Source: Megamerina dolium (taxonomy: Eukaryota; Arthropoda; Insecta; Diptera; Megamerinidae). Taken from it: a DNA stretch of 64,000 nt. The translations under genes were made by a program, and so were the position numbers. The stretch covers positions 54,222,508 to 54,286,507 of the forward strand of contig OY978528.1 in NCBI GenBank assembly GCA_963854835.1. Direction: 5' to 3'. Positions within the stretch are counted from its first letter, which is position 1. Each line of letters opens with the position of its first letter. The notes under the pieces are model-generated. The model saw nothing but the letters and a program-made list of their open reading frames with translations, was not told the origin of the DNA and made no database searches. Below, in pieces: positions 1 through 11,292 of the stretch.

Positions 1-235
1 TCTACTGGGAATGTACACAAATATATACGTATGGTGTAAGCTTGAGGAGAGCATTAAAGTTGGCGCATTGAAAGTGATACTTTCCAACGTGACACCGACG
101 CGCATTTCAAATTCAAGGCGTTATCTTTCATTTCAACGATTTATACAAATATTTAGGTAGGCACACATATGTATACCCAGGGCCGTATTTATAATCTGTA
201 GACCTCTAGACCAAACCTGTCGTGCGAGCCCCAAC

Positions 236-1400
236 ATGGATTCAAAGCAATTTCGTGTGTTGATTTTACATTGCTTTTTCATAGGAAAAAAAAAACACCT
301 TTCAAGCAGATGCTTGGCGTAATAAGTGTTATTCACAAATGATTGACATTGAACGCGGCCGTGCAAATGTTGATGTTGCCGAACGGTCTAGTCTACCAAA
401 AGAGGCGATATCAAAAATGTGAAGCTTCAGTGGAACATGTTGGCTTCAATTTGCATGAAAATTAGTTCATAAGAAAGATGTTTTCGAAATGGTGGACTAA
501 AACAACAACGAGTCGATGATTCTGTGAGCTGTTTGGAGTTATTTCGGCGAGATAGTAAGAAAATTTTGTTGTGGGTGCCGTAGGTAGCTCAGTGGTTAGT
601 GTGTTGGCCTTCTGATCTGTACCGTTTCTTTCGAACGATACCCACCTGTCGGCAAGCAATTGGCAATTCTTCCGACAATAACAACTTGCCATGAAAAAGC
701 TTCTAAAAGAACTCTGTGACAAAGATCAGAAAAAGTGATGTCACAAGGGTTCTGCCGTTCGGAACTGGCTAATATAAGTATGTCCTTTCTAATACTGTCC
801 AAAATGTAACACGCACAACAGTAATGGAAGAGAAGCTCGACCAATGAGCCCTGCGGGGCTTTAAGTGCCGCATATTTATTTATTTTTAGTAAGAAAATTT
901 TGCACTCAGAGTTAAATCGCCAGTCATCAGAGTGGACAGCAAACCTGCCAAAACCGCATTCGTCAGCTGGCAAGCTGATGGCGTCCGCATTTTGGGATGA
1001 ACACACAGCTCTGTTCATTGACTACATCGAAAAAGATCTTATCATCAGTAGCGATCGCTAGATGGCCCAACTGATGCCTTGGAAGAAGAACATGGTGAAA
1101 ATATGGTTCTATATGAAGAAGAAAGATGTTCTCTTTCACGGTGTCACAAGTTCTTGGCTACCATGACCAAACTGCACGAATTACACTTCGAATTGCTTAC
1201 GCATCCACCGTATTCATCAGATTTAGCTCCCAGCGACTTCTACTTGTTCCGAAACCTCAAACAAATGTTTGGCTGAAAGAGATTTGGTTCGAATGGTTCG
1301 AGGTGATTGCCGAAACAGAGCCCAATTTTGATGCCAAAGATTGATCGATTTAGAAGAATGTTATCGAAATGTTAGTAAAGCGGTATATCGCTCTTTAAAG
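236..1400 (+). pseudogene. Mariner-family transposase remnant, interrupted by a SINE
   Basis: This is a decayed mariner transposase. The start at 236 gives MDSKQFRVLIL, typical of a mariner N-terminus. Around 328-420 another frame reads KCYSQMIDIERGRANVDVAERS, which resembles the linker after the helix-turn-helix region. After the SINE at 569-887, the reading resumes with ASAFWDEHTALFIDYIEK (about 985-1035), then HPPYSSDLAPSDFYLFRNLK near 1202-1262. That second stretch carries the third catalytic Asp of the mariner DD34D triad. The C-terminus near 1310-1415 reads as FDAKD followed by a degraded tail. There are several frameshifts and stops, so it cannot encode an active enzyme. The family call is secure; the outer ends and terminal repeats were not resolved. 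Confidence 0.85.
569..887 (+). mobile_element. tRNA-derived SINE, copy 1, nested in mariner
   Basis: The 5' head carries the RNA polymerase III A-box TAGCTCAGTGG near 586-596, then the shared SINE body and a 3' tail of TTTA repeats. It is flanked by a perfect 15-bp direct repeat AGTAAGAAAATTTTG at 554-568 and 888-902, consistent with a target-site duplication. Removing it restores continuity of the mariner sequence. The B-box part of the head is deleted compared with the copy at 26999. Confidence 0.88.
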
Positions 1401-1414
1401 AGACGGTGTTGATG

Positions 1415-2318
1415 AATAAAGCCGAATTTCGCTAAAAGTTGTGGGTTTATTAGTTATTCTATGAACTTTTCAGCAGATGTGCTAACTCTTGAAAACCTTT
1501 GAAAGTTTCTAGAGGTAGGGGGTAAGTATTTTTAGAAAAACTGTTTATTAGTATAAATGAACAGGGGTCGTTGGTATAAGCAATCCCAGCGGGGGCACTC
1601 TGGGATTAGTTTGAGACAATTTTATACACAAATTACAATTTTGTATGGGAATTAAAAATGAATGGGAGCGGCTAATACAATGAATCCCTATTGAGACCTA
1701 CTGGGAGCGGTTTAAACCATTTTTATAAAAATATTAACATTTGGTCGGGGAACCCCATAATAGGTGGTGATCGGGAAATAATTGGGGTCGAACATACATT
1801 TGACTCTAATAGCGATATTTGAGGGGCCATTGTTGATATTTGTTGATTTTCGGTTAAAAATGGAGTAAAATTAAAATTTTGTTCCTTTTATATTATTGGT
1901 CATAACTATAACAGAAAATCTTGTTTATGCGCTTTCTGAATTTAACAAAAATTCAATAAAAATTTTTTTTTATACGCGAGAGATTTAAGTAAGTTGACGA
2001 CTAGGCCACTAGGTCTGTGGGCGAAACACTTTGATATTAGTCAGAATTTTATATATGCTACAGGGATATGTTGGTGGTTTTTAAAATACTGAAGGTAGTT
2101 CCAATATTTATAGATTTATATTGTGTGGACCGATACGCTGCAGCCTATACATCATGCGTGCAAATGCGGTCCTGTGTAAGCCCATACTTTGTAAGTTGCG
2201 TCGTCATTTATGCTTACTTTCGATACGTATAATTTTATTATTAAGTTAATTTTTTCTCTTTTTTTATCGCATTTATAACGCTCGTATCAAGGAAACGTTT
2301 GATGCATCTACTCTAAAT
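1415..2318. other. Unresolved repeat-like sequence, no gene seen
   Basis: Directly downstream of the mariner remnant. It contains a TTTTGTATGGGAA motif (about 1650) with two nearby GGGAGCGG motifs, resembling the units of the larger repeats at 47 kb and 55 kb. No splice-bounded exon or long open frame was recognised. Confidence 0.3.

Positions 2319-2380
<62 letters not shown>
2319..2380. repeat. AT-dinucleotide microsatellite
   Basis: A nearly uninterrupted run of about 60 bases of alternating A and T with single G substitutions. It is followed by AT-rich sequence with ATGT steps. Confidence 0.95.
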
Positions 2381-5300
2381 GTATGTTATGTATATATGTT
2401 TTAGTGTAAATTCCTAAAAGGATAGAAAAAGCACGCACAATGAATGCGTGAACATATGTACGTGAAGCTATGCCAAAAGGAAGACTTTAAGCCATTTCCT
2501 TTTGTTTGAGGGGTTCTCTAAAACAAATTGATTTTTTATTTGGTGAATGTACTTAAGTAAATACATATATTATGTGTATATGTATTGTGTATGTGTGTGT
2601 GTAAAAGTTTTAACTTAAACTTATTTGCTTTCCAATTTACATATATATGTACATAGAAATATTTTATGTAAATGTATGCAAAATTAAATGAATGAGGGAC
2701 ACAATTTAAAGTGAATTATAGATACATTTAAAATAAACTTCATTTCATTTTGTTATTTAAATTAATATACATTTTGGGGTAAAGCGATTAATATCATAAA
2801 TGATTATATTAAAATATTATGAGTAATTGGCTCATTTGCGAAAGATATTCGAATATTTAATTGGAATTAATATTCTTGTTTCGGAGCAGCTACAGGGCAT
2901 GTTTCTATGGTTTAGACAATATTATTGAAGGGATTAAGAAGATTTTGCGTGCTAGATTTGAGTGCAAGAAATTTATTTCGTACGAAATACTTTCTTCTTG
3001 AAATTTACTCTGTAATGTAAATGTATTTTCGGATTTTTTGAAAATATTTCAGTGAAAAAATTGTCGACAACATATATTGCAAAAGCTGTATTAAGTGTAT
3101 GTAACTAAAACCATGCCTCAAAATAAAATGCTTAAATTTTGTCTTCACTTCACCCTCAAGCTACAATAGCTTACAAAATTATAAAATTCTTGATTTAGAG
3201 TACTAAACATGTTACATACACGTACAGTGTATCTTCATGTGCTAGTAAGTTCGTTATTTACTCATACAATATCTACATCCAGTCATGCACACATAATGCA
3301 ATATTATACAGGAATATTTTTTGTGGTACGAAAAAATGCATTAAAACATTGAACACACGGAAAGTTGTTTATTCTTCTTCTCCTTATTCATAAAAGTAAC
3401 AAACTTGTGAGCATCACTTGATGAAACATGTATGTGAATGCATCAGTAGAGAAAAATAATCAATATGAATGCATTTATATTTTTCAACCTACTTAAAAAG
3501 AAACTCCTATATACGAGTACTCGTTTATAATCATAAAAACTTCTACTAGGAACTATTGTATGCAGTATTGAAATAGTATTTACATAAGTATTGTAGTAAT
3601 GTTAAAGTTTGCCATTATAGCCAGAAAACAATAACAGTAGCTTGTTGCAAATTATGAAAACATTACATTATCTTCAAGTGTGCGAGCTCATTTGAATGGG
3701 GTTTGTGTTGTTGTAAGTAACAAAACACCAGAAATATACATGTACCTACATATAAATATATGTATATACTATAGTACCATTAAAATAAGCTTGCTATTAG
3801 TTGATTTTGAATATAAATATTGTTGCTCAAGTGCAGTATTAACTACTACAAATAGCTCATCAAAGTTTACTAGAAAATATACGATAGAAATAGGTAGATA
3901 TTTATGTTCAAGCACAATATAAGAATAATAGAGTAAGTATTCATTATTGAAATATATGCATTGTTAAATAATTTAATATATAGTTGTATGAAGCTTATGA
4001 AAAAATACGTTTGTGGTTACTTTACAAATGTCCATTAATAAAATGGATTATGTATTTATCACAGTGTCACAGAATTTGTAGATAGGTAATGTGTCAAGAC
4101 TATAAACAAAGTTTATGCCACTATCATAACTGAAATAACTCTTTGTTTATTATTTATATAGTGTTTTTATATGTGTTTTATATTTGATTTGATTTCATAA
4201 CATGATCATTTTCAAATTTCCAACAAATATCAATTTTTATTAGATAAAATATCGCACAAATGTTTTGTCTGATGACAACAAATGAAATCTAATCATGTTA
4301 AAAACTCATCACTCAATCAACTCATTAATCAACAATGTCATGTAAGTCTGCAACATTTTGTTCGTCTACGAAGAGAAGCAACATCATACAATATACATAT
4401 TTACCTATATATTCATATGTAATTTATATACTTAAATTAACATAAATTGAATGAATTGTTGATAAGTAGGCATATAAATTGTTCAAGTATTAATTTAATT
4501 TTACAAAATAAAATAAAATTATAATGATACCCAATTGTTATATTCTGTATACACATATGTATATACAAAAATGTTGATACATATTGTATAGAATATGTAT
4601 ATGCATTCATGGATAATTAATTGAATTAAATTTAATCAATGAAAATCATAATGATAAAAGCAATAATAATAATGAAAAAAATTATAATAATAATAAATAT
4701 TATATAATACATAATTGAATTGCACTTCTATGTATGTAGCTATACAAAGATTTCTCTGATTATGTTGTCTAATAACACTAAAAACAAAAACAGTGTTGTC
4801 CAGCAGACGAAATAAACGTTCTTTTAAATTTAAATATCAAGATGGTTTACCTCAAGCAGCAAGCATTCCACTCTTTATCTCAAAAAATGTATAAAAATTC
4901 AAATTTAAAATTCCCCGAATCGCCCTAGAGCGATAAAATGTATGACCTACCCCACTAAAGTCGACTACTCAACATTTTTTCGGAACACGCTTACTCTCTA
5001 TCACCTAGAAGAGCTCTTTTGCAAAATTGACGGTCCCTATATAAATAACACTCCGTCAAACCAAACATACTATACCAAACATTGAAATTTGACCTTAAAC
5101 GAGTAAAACTTTTTCAATTGTATATTTTTTAAATCATTTAAATTCATTTTCAGAGAGCTTGTAGAAAAAAATCAATGAGCCCAATGAAAAATTGAATTCT
5201 GAAATTGCGTGCATCTCTAACGTACTCATGCACATATATGTATAAATACAAATAATTTAATTAAGATAGAGTTTGATGTTGTGTAGAATTCTATATTCAT

Positions 5301-7039
5301 GTAAACATGAATATATTGTATAGAAGACTAGAAGTATAAGTATTTCTGTAAATCTGTGTGTATGCAAAGTTTTCTCTTAAAATTCAATCAATTTATCAAA
5401 TAAATAGAAATAATACCCAAATAATAAAATGAGTACATTTGATAAGCGCCTAAAAGTATGATTTACATATATATTATAGCGTATACATGTGTATATATAC
5501 TCAAGCGTATGCATTTAAGTACATGTATTATAGGAAAGACATAAAATGAATGCATATTTATTACTTTTTCTATAGAAATTCAACATTTATACAATATTTT
5601 ACAGCATAGAATTTAATACTACTACATACGAACGAACCAAATGCATATACATAGACGTAAATATATTGTATATAAGATTCGTCTATGTCATTGATGGTAT
5701 GAAAAATGATGTTAACGAAGAAAAATGAAAAATTCATCAACAGCAAAAATCTCACAAAATCGTGAATGGGAAAAAAAAAACCTAACAAAAGAAGAAATTC
5801 TTTAAAAATGAAAAAGAAAAAAGAAAAATAAATAAAAAGAAAGCATTAAATTTTGCTACTGCTTTTGAACAACACCCTATGCTTCACTTCATTAATAATA
5901 TGTCTTACAAAAATAATAAGAAATCATTATATAATCATTTTAAAATACGAAAGAGTTGATTTGAGTTTCTACCCATTCAAAATCGTACTAACATCTCTTA
6001 AACGAGTGCTTTGAAATATCTCTTATCTTCTTGTACTGTTTACACATAGTTAACAAAATAATTCAAGTTTCAAAACTTTTTCAGATATAAACAATTTATA
6101 GGGGGAAAAATGGACACACACACCGACGTATTTCTATTTACATGCAGAAGGTGGATTGAATCGCTGTTGTTTGTTATTTAGACGATTGTATGCTTGTTTG
6201 TGTAGTTTGCATGTTATTCATTCGAATTGACCAATAGCAGTGGGCAAGTAGATATCAATAAAGTATTGCTATGGCATTTTTGAGATGTTGACGCGAATTT
6301 TTTTTGGAGAAACACTCAAGTCTAGGGCATTACAAAATTAATTTAGGATGAGTAGTATACCTTTAGGCACTTTAAATAATGTGGATCATACTAATGCTTT
6401 ACCATACCATCCAATAAGTGTAATTAAGGTAGTGAGAAAGGAAATAAAAGAACCCAAAAATAAAATAAACTTTAGAATGCATTATTTTATGCTACAAAAG
6501 GATTTTACGTTGCCTCTTAAAAAAATGTATTTGTGGGAAAAGTTCATGGAATGTTTAAGTGATGTTTTAAAATTTCTTGTACAATTTCATCATCACCATC
6601 AACAGCAACAACAAGAAAAGTTTGTACATTAACTAAAAGTTTTTTCGTATGATTGTTTATACGTCAATTAACTTTAATTAGAGTAGATTAAATTTATACT
6701 CAGCATTCGTGAGGGAATTTTCAGCATGCAGGAGTTGTTATAGTAGAGCTATTTGTTTGGACTTTGATTTTCTCTTTGAGTGATACATATTTATACTAAA
6801 GTGAATTATCTATACACAAGATATGACACATATTACGTACATTTTGAAATTATGAATATGTGGTATTGAAATAATGCTGTATATAGAAGCTGCTTTCAAA
6901 AGTTCTGGTACATAATTAAGTACAATTTTTGTGAGAAATCCACTAAAGCTAAAATGCACAATCCACATTTCATTTTAGTGTAAACATAAATAAATGCATA
7001 AATAAATAAATACACTTGTTCGAAGATGTTGCTGAGGAA
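2381..7039. other. AT-rich non-coding stretch
   Basis: I see no supportable gene here. An open frame at 6348-6632 was judged to be chance. A CTATATAAATA box at about 5038-5050 is followed by somewhat GC-richer sequence, but no transcript start can be assigned. Numerous short poly-A and poly-T tracts are present. Confidence 0.4.
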
Positions 7040-7200
7040 AGTTGAATGTCGTCTATAGAGACCCTCCACCATATATTACAACCGTGATATATTGGTTTAA
7101 CGAATTTAAAAGTGATTGCACTTCTGATTTTTTTATGAGAAGCGGTAAACCTCTAGACAGTCGTGGTTACCGAGTATTTTCTAGGATTTGTAGGAAATAA
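7040..7200 (+). pseudogene. Probable mariner transposase N-terminal fragment
   Basis: From about 7065 one frame reads ITTVIYWFNEFKSDCTSD and then RSGKPLDSR. This resembles the second helix-turn-helix and following linker of mariner transposases, where a YWxxEFKxG motif and an RSGRP motif are usual. No catalytic region could be followed downstream with confidence, although coding-like pieces continue to about 7370. It is an old, heavily broken fragment. Confidence 0.45.
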
Positions 7201-7371
7201 TATGAACCATCTGGGCATATTCGATAAGAAATTGAAGGAGATACGACCACATTGTATTAACAAAAAGTCCTGTTTCACCACATCAACCCAAGAAAATATG
7301 CCTCGATGGACTTTATCGCCCAGACAAAAACGTTTTTGCCGAGCGATGTGAGAACTCTCAATATGATCAAA

Positions 7372-9029
7372 TCCCCTTTGGATTGAATTTACAAAAATCT
7401 ACCTGAAAAGCAGTAGGAAGCATTGAGCCGACTATAATGACAATAATCAAGGTAAAGTTTTGACGAAAATAGGATTCAAAACTTCTAACTAATCCCACGT
7501 TCCAGGGATTATTGTGAAACTGCTTCAGAAAATATTCTTCACCAACAAGTAGTCAACGATGAAGAAGATTTCGTTCCTACTAACTAGATCGGGAAGTCTA
7601 TAGGCTACTACCATCTTTCAAGTGGAAATCAATGCGAATGACAGGTGTGACCACTTCAACCCTATACGTGAACACCGAAACAGACAAATAGCAATCTGGA
7701 ATGACAGCCGGGTAACTCTCAAAGGCACTTAACATAACTCAAAACTAGTGTTGTGTAGTTTTGAGAAGCTAAATAAACTTGGATAATGTAATTAGGTGTA
7801 AATCCTTTGGGTTCCGGGGCACCCTCTGTGGCCTGGGTAAGGCAGCACACAAAAATAATTCAGTGTTGGTGAAAGTCTTAGTCAGCTTGTAGCGCTTGTG
7901 TGTACTACAAGATATGATGAATTTTAAATGGTATGGTTTCCTCAATTAATTCACTAAATTTGAAATATAAAGCTCTCGATCGTCTCCATACAAAGGGTGA
8001 GTAATAATATAAAGGAATGGTTCTATTGATTTCAGTAGTATTAAAAGGAAAACTGTCATTTCGAATAATCCTTTGTTCTAGTCACCCAAAATGTTTACAA
8101 AATAATTTGAAGCAAATATGTTATTTTGTTAATGAAAAAGTTGAAAATATTAAAATATTTGCTTAATTCTGGGGATAATACAATGTCAAAGTAATAAAAA
8201 CAGAAAACACCTAAAATAAGATAAATTAGCACATAAATAAGTTGTTCTGAATTTATCTGAGTATTGAAAACCCGGTACCATGATACAATTAATTGATTAA
8301 AATACACCAAATGCACATGCAAGTAAAAATTTCACTACAAATAAATTATATAAATGGAATGCAGGCAAGATAAAGAGCAAGAATTGATATATGTATATTA
8401 GAGTGATTCGTTTCTATCGACTTTTAATACTTTTGTTTTTAATTCATCGAGTTGTCACATGTTAATTAAACCAGACTTTCAAACCCAGACGATATGACAT
8501 TATTTCGTTCAATATAATTTTGACGGAAGCTTTGTAATGGATTAAAGAAAGAACCAGGAGGCGTACCTTTAAAATCAAAAGATACTAGGACAACTCTAAT
8601 GTACATACATCATGTAGGGGACAATTTTTTGAAAATATAAAATAAAAAAAAATTTGTTTAATATACACACACACATACATAAAATCAACAAAATTAAGCA
8701 CACATAAAAATGAGGTGTGTAAATTCACTGGATTGGGGTGTAGAGTTGTATCGTAGGTATATAGAAAATGTATAGAATATATTGTACAACAAATACAAGT
8801 ATGAGTTAAGGTATAGACAGACAGACAATAGATTTAGATCGAATAAAGATAGACAGAGAGATATTGATATTGTATGGTATGTATTGAAATATGCATAGTG
8901 AATGAGAATATAGTAAACATGTATTGGTCTGAAGTAAATAAACATATATGGTATAAGGTATAAATAAACGAAAACGATGGGACATTGAAAATTATGAGCA
9001 TTCAATTTATGAAAAATTAATCTAAATTA
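7372..9029. other. AT-rich non-coding stretch downstream of the host gene
   Basis: No exon recognised. A slightly GC-rich segment at 7800-7850 may be transposon-derived. Open frames at 8095-8322 and 8694-9005 are Tyr/Ile/Phe-rich readings of AT-rich DNA. If the terminal exon at 9030-9063 is real, part of this stretch is its 3' untranslated region. Confidence 0.35.
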
Positions 9030-9063
9030 TTACCATATTCTAATCCGTGGTCGTAGTATTGGC
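9030..9063 (-). CDS. Candidate terminal exon of the minus-strand host gene
   Basis: On the minus strand a pyrimidine-rich tract (CCTCAACCTTCCTCCACTC) leads to an AG at 9065-9064. The exon at 9547-9946 ends with two bases (AA) of a split codon. Joining it here gives AAG (Lys), then PILRPRIRIW and a TAA stop at 9032-9030. The frame fits and the intron would be about 480 bp. This is inference from splice signals; a donor-like GTAATA overlaps the stop, so the exon might be internal instead. Confidence 0.35.
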
Positions 9064-9206
9064 CTAATTTAGAGTGGAGGAAGGTTGAGGAATATAAACA
9101 AATAGTCGATTTGATTGTTTTTTTTAGGCAATTTATTTTATTTTATTGCATTTTTGTTTGTTTTTTTTCGATTTGCATTTTGAGAAGTAGGAAAACAAAG
9201 GAAAGA

Positions 9207-9228
9207 AAGAGAGAGAGAGAGAGAGAAA
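9207..9228. repeat. GA-dinucleotide run
   Basis: A short run of about eleven GA repeats inside a purine-rich segment (about 9185-9240), in the intron between the 9547-9946 exon and the candidate terminal exon. Confidence 0.85.
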
Positions 9229-9546
9229 GAAAAATAGAAACAAGTAAATAAAATTATATGGTGAATATTTTTTTGTTTTTGTAAGGGCTTGCTCATAACT
9301 TTATATATATATATATCGTTATTTTAATTAATATTTTATCAATATTTATACGATATTACGTATTTAATTAATTAAAGAAAAAATCAAAATTAATAGACAA
9401 AATAAGTAAAGTGAAGAAGTAAAACTGCTTTCATCACTACTTCTAAATTTACGTTAGAATGTAAATAATAGCAATTAGATATATTAAATATGAAAGTACA
9501 AGTACCTCATTGAGTTATTTCTTATTTCTGATAAGTAGGTACTTAC

Positions 9547-9946
9547 TTTAGTGAGTAGTTATTGGTTGCATCTTGTCGTACAACGAGTGGCCGTTGATTT
9601 GTTGAACCACTAGCACCACCACCTGTACTGCTACCACCTGATGATGATGTATTATTGTTGGTTTTTGAACCACCACCACCACCAGTTGTACCAACACCAC
9701 TACCACCATGTACTATGCCATTCGCATTGACATGATCTTGTGTGGGTGTGGCCGGTGATGAAGACGATGCATGACCAGGTTTCTTTTTGAGTGCTGACTT
9801 AAGAGGAACTGCATTTGGTTTTGGCTCTTTGGCTGGAATTTCCTCAATGCGTTGTGTATCAACATGATTGGGATGTTGCTGTTGGTGTTGCAGCTGAAAC
9901 ATGTATTCCTCATCGGAATCGATTTCATCATGATCGGCATCATGAT
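9547..9946 (-). CDS. Low-complexity exon of an unidentified host gene (exon A)
   Basis: A 400-nt internal exon. The acceptor is CACACAG at the 9947 side and the donor is a consensus GTAAGT at 9546-9541. It starts with the last two bases of a codon and ends with the first two of another. The frame opens HDADHDEIDSDEEYMFQLQ, strongly acidic, then a Gln/His stretch, then a basic cluster containing LKSALKKKPG. It then becomes Ser/Pro/Thr and Gly/Asn-rich, ending QDATNNYSLK. No folded domain, signal peptide or membrane segment is visible; this looks like a disordered tail or linker. It can follow exon C (13354-13650) directly, forming a Tyr codon, or follow exon B through a weak internal donor. 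The gene is not recognised. An acidic segment beside a basic cluster could mediate binding, but no function can be assigned. Confidence 0.72.
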
Positions 9947-10536
9947 CTGTGTGGCAATCGAAGAAAATATAATGATAATTTAATTTATATCACAAAAAGT
10001 AAGGATAAAATATTGAATTAATGTATGGCAAAATATAACCACCCTAATTACGGTAGACGAGTATTAATTTGTAAAAACGAAAAGAAGTAAAATACGTGAA
10101 CCTGTTACGGAATATAGCGAATTGATTTAAATCGAGAATATTATTTTTACATTTAATCGATGTTCGTCTATCGTAATAGGGGTGCATATAATTATATAAA
10201 GCAAAAAAATAGCACGAAAAAACAGCAATTAAAGATAATGGAAAGGATTATTAAAAGAGTAGAACATGAGAAGCATTATGATATAATGATAACAGCAGTT
10301 TAATTTGAAAATACACAAGTCAAAATGAAAATAACTCTAAAAGCACTCAAGTTTTTGGTGAACTAATTCATTCAGCATATACTTATACTATACAAGTTTA
10401 AAGAAGTTGTTTAACAATCGAATTGAAATGAATGAATTGAAAATAATGAAAGTAAATAATACTTTTAAAATACAACAGATTGTCTTAGAGAATAGTTAAT
10501 AGTTAAATTTAGTAGAAGAAGTAGAAAATAGCAAAT
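9947..10536. other. Intron between exons A and B, nothing else seen
   Basis: AT-rich sequence between the two exons. If exon B is terminal, the first part on the minus strand is its 3' untranslated region. Confidence 0.5.
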
Positions 10537-10883
10537 TCACACACTAAATTCGTTTGCATGCAACCCATTCATACCATCGTAATCGTAATCTTGATAATCC
10601 TGATCATTTATTGCGACCGGCCCATGCGGTCGTCCTGCAATCAATGTGGGACTTGGAGTGGAGAACATTGGCGGCGGTGGGATTGGCCCAATCTCTGAGA
10701 CTGGTATTGGCGGTTCGGGCAATTCAGACAGCAATACATGACCACCGCCGCCGCCACCACCACCACCCATTTTACCGTGATGATGATGATGATGATGATG
10801 TCCTGTAGCATCTGCATAGGGTGGTGGTGTACTACCAGGTGGACCGCCAATAACATTATTTGTGGCAGTACCGCCATCAGGAT
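10537..10883 (-). CDS. Alternative terminal exon of the same host gene (exon B) with poly-His and poly-Gly
   Basis: The acceptor is a strong CTTTTTTGTTTGCAG just above 10883. The exon begins with two bases of a split codon, as exon A does. The product starts PDGGTATNNVIGGPPGSTPP, has eight consecutive His (10777-10800) and nine Gly (10742-10768), then Pro-rich ELPEPPIPVSEIGPIPPPP and an acidic-Tyr stretch DQDYQDYDYDG. It ends NEFSV before TGA at 10539-10537. The last residues Phe-Ser-Val fit a class II PDZ ligand (hydrophobic-X-hydrophobic). A weak donor TTTA|GTGTGT at 10544 would skip the stop and join exon A in frame. No catalytic domain is visible. It is probably a disordered cytoplasmic or scaffold tail; the gene is not identified. 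Confidence 0.72.
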
Positions 10884-11240
10884 CTGCAAACAAAAAAGAA
10901 ATGAGCCAACCAAATGGGATGATGAATAAATACTCGTACAATACAAGGTCTGTATGATGAATTACAGTGTTCGTATGTTAGATTTGACCAAATTTTTTAA
11001 ATTGTAATTGTTTTCTATGCGGATAATAAATTTATGTGCAAGTTCATTGAAGATGTTGACCTTAAACAAAATTCATCATTTAGAATATGAATATTTACGA
11101 TTTTACCTTACAACGGGGAAAATCATTTTAAAATGCTTGCAAAACTTTTAGCGCATAAAAAGTTCATAATCAAAAATTTCATAGAATTTTCCGACATATC
11201 TAATGTATATGTACACAACAAAATCCATCTATTTTTCATT

Positions 11241-11292
<52 letters not shown>

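Noticed and set aside
586..640. Functional tRNA gene
   Set aside because: The tRNA-like head lacks proper acceptor and anticodon stem pairing, is truncated, and is followed by a SINE body.
5030..5060. CTATATAAATA as a gene promoter
   Set aside because: TATA-like strings are common in AT-rich DNA; no transcript, initiator or coding exon downstream could be supported.
6348..6632. 94-residue plus-strand frame ending in His and Gln runs
   Set aside because: The composition fits AT-rich chance reading; no recognisable family and no splice signals that place it in a gene.
10554..10946. Other long frames overlapping exon B on both strands
   Set aside because: They are shadows of the His/Gly-repeat exon. 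The minus-strand frame with the splice-matched phase is the convincing one.
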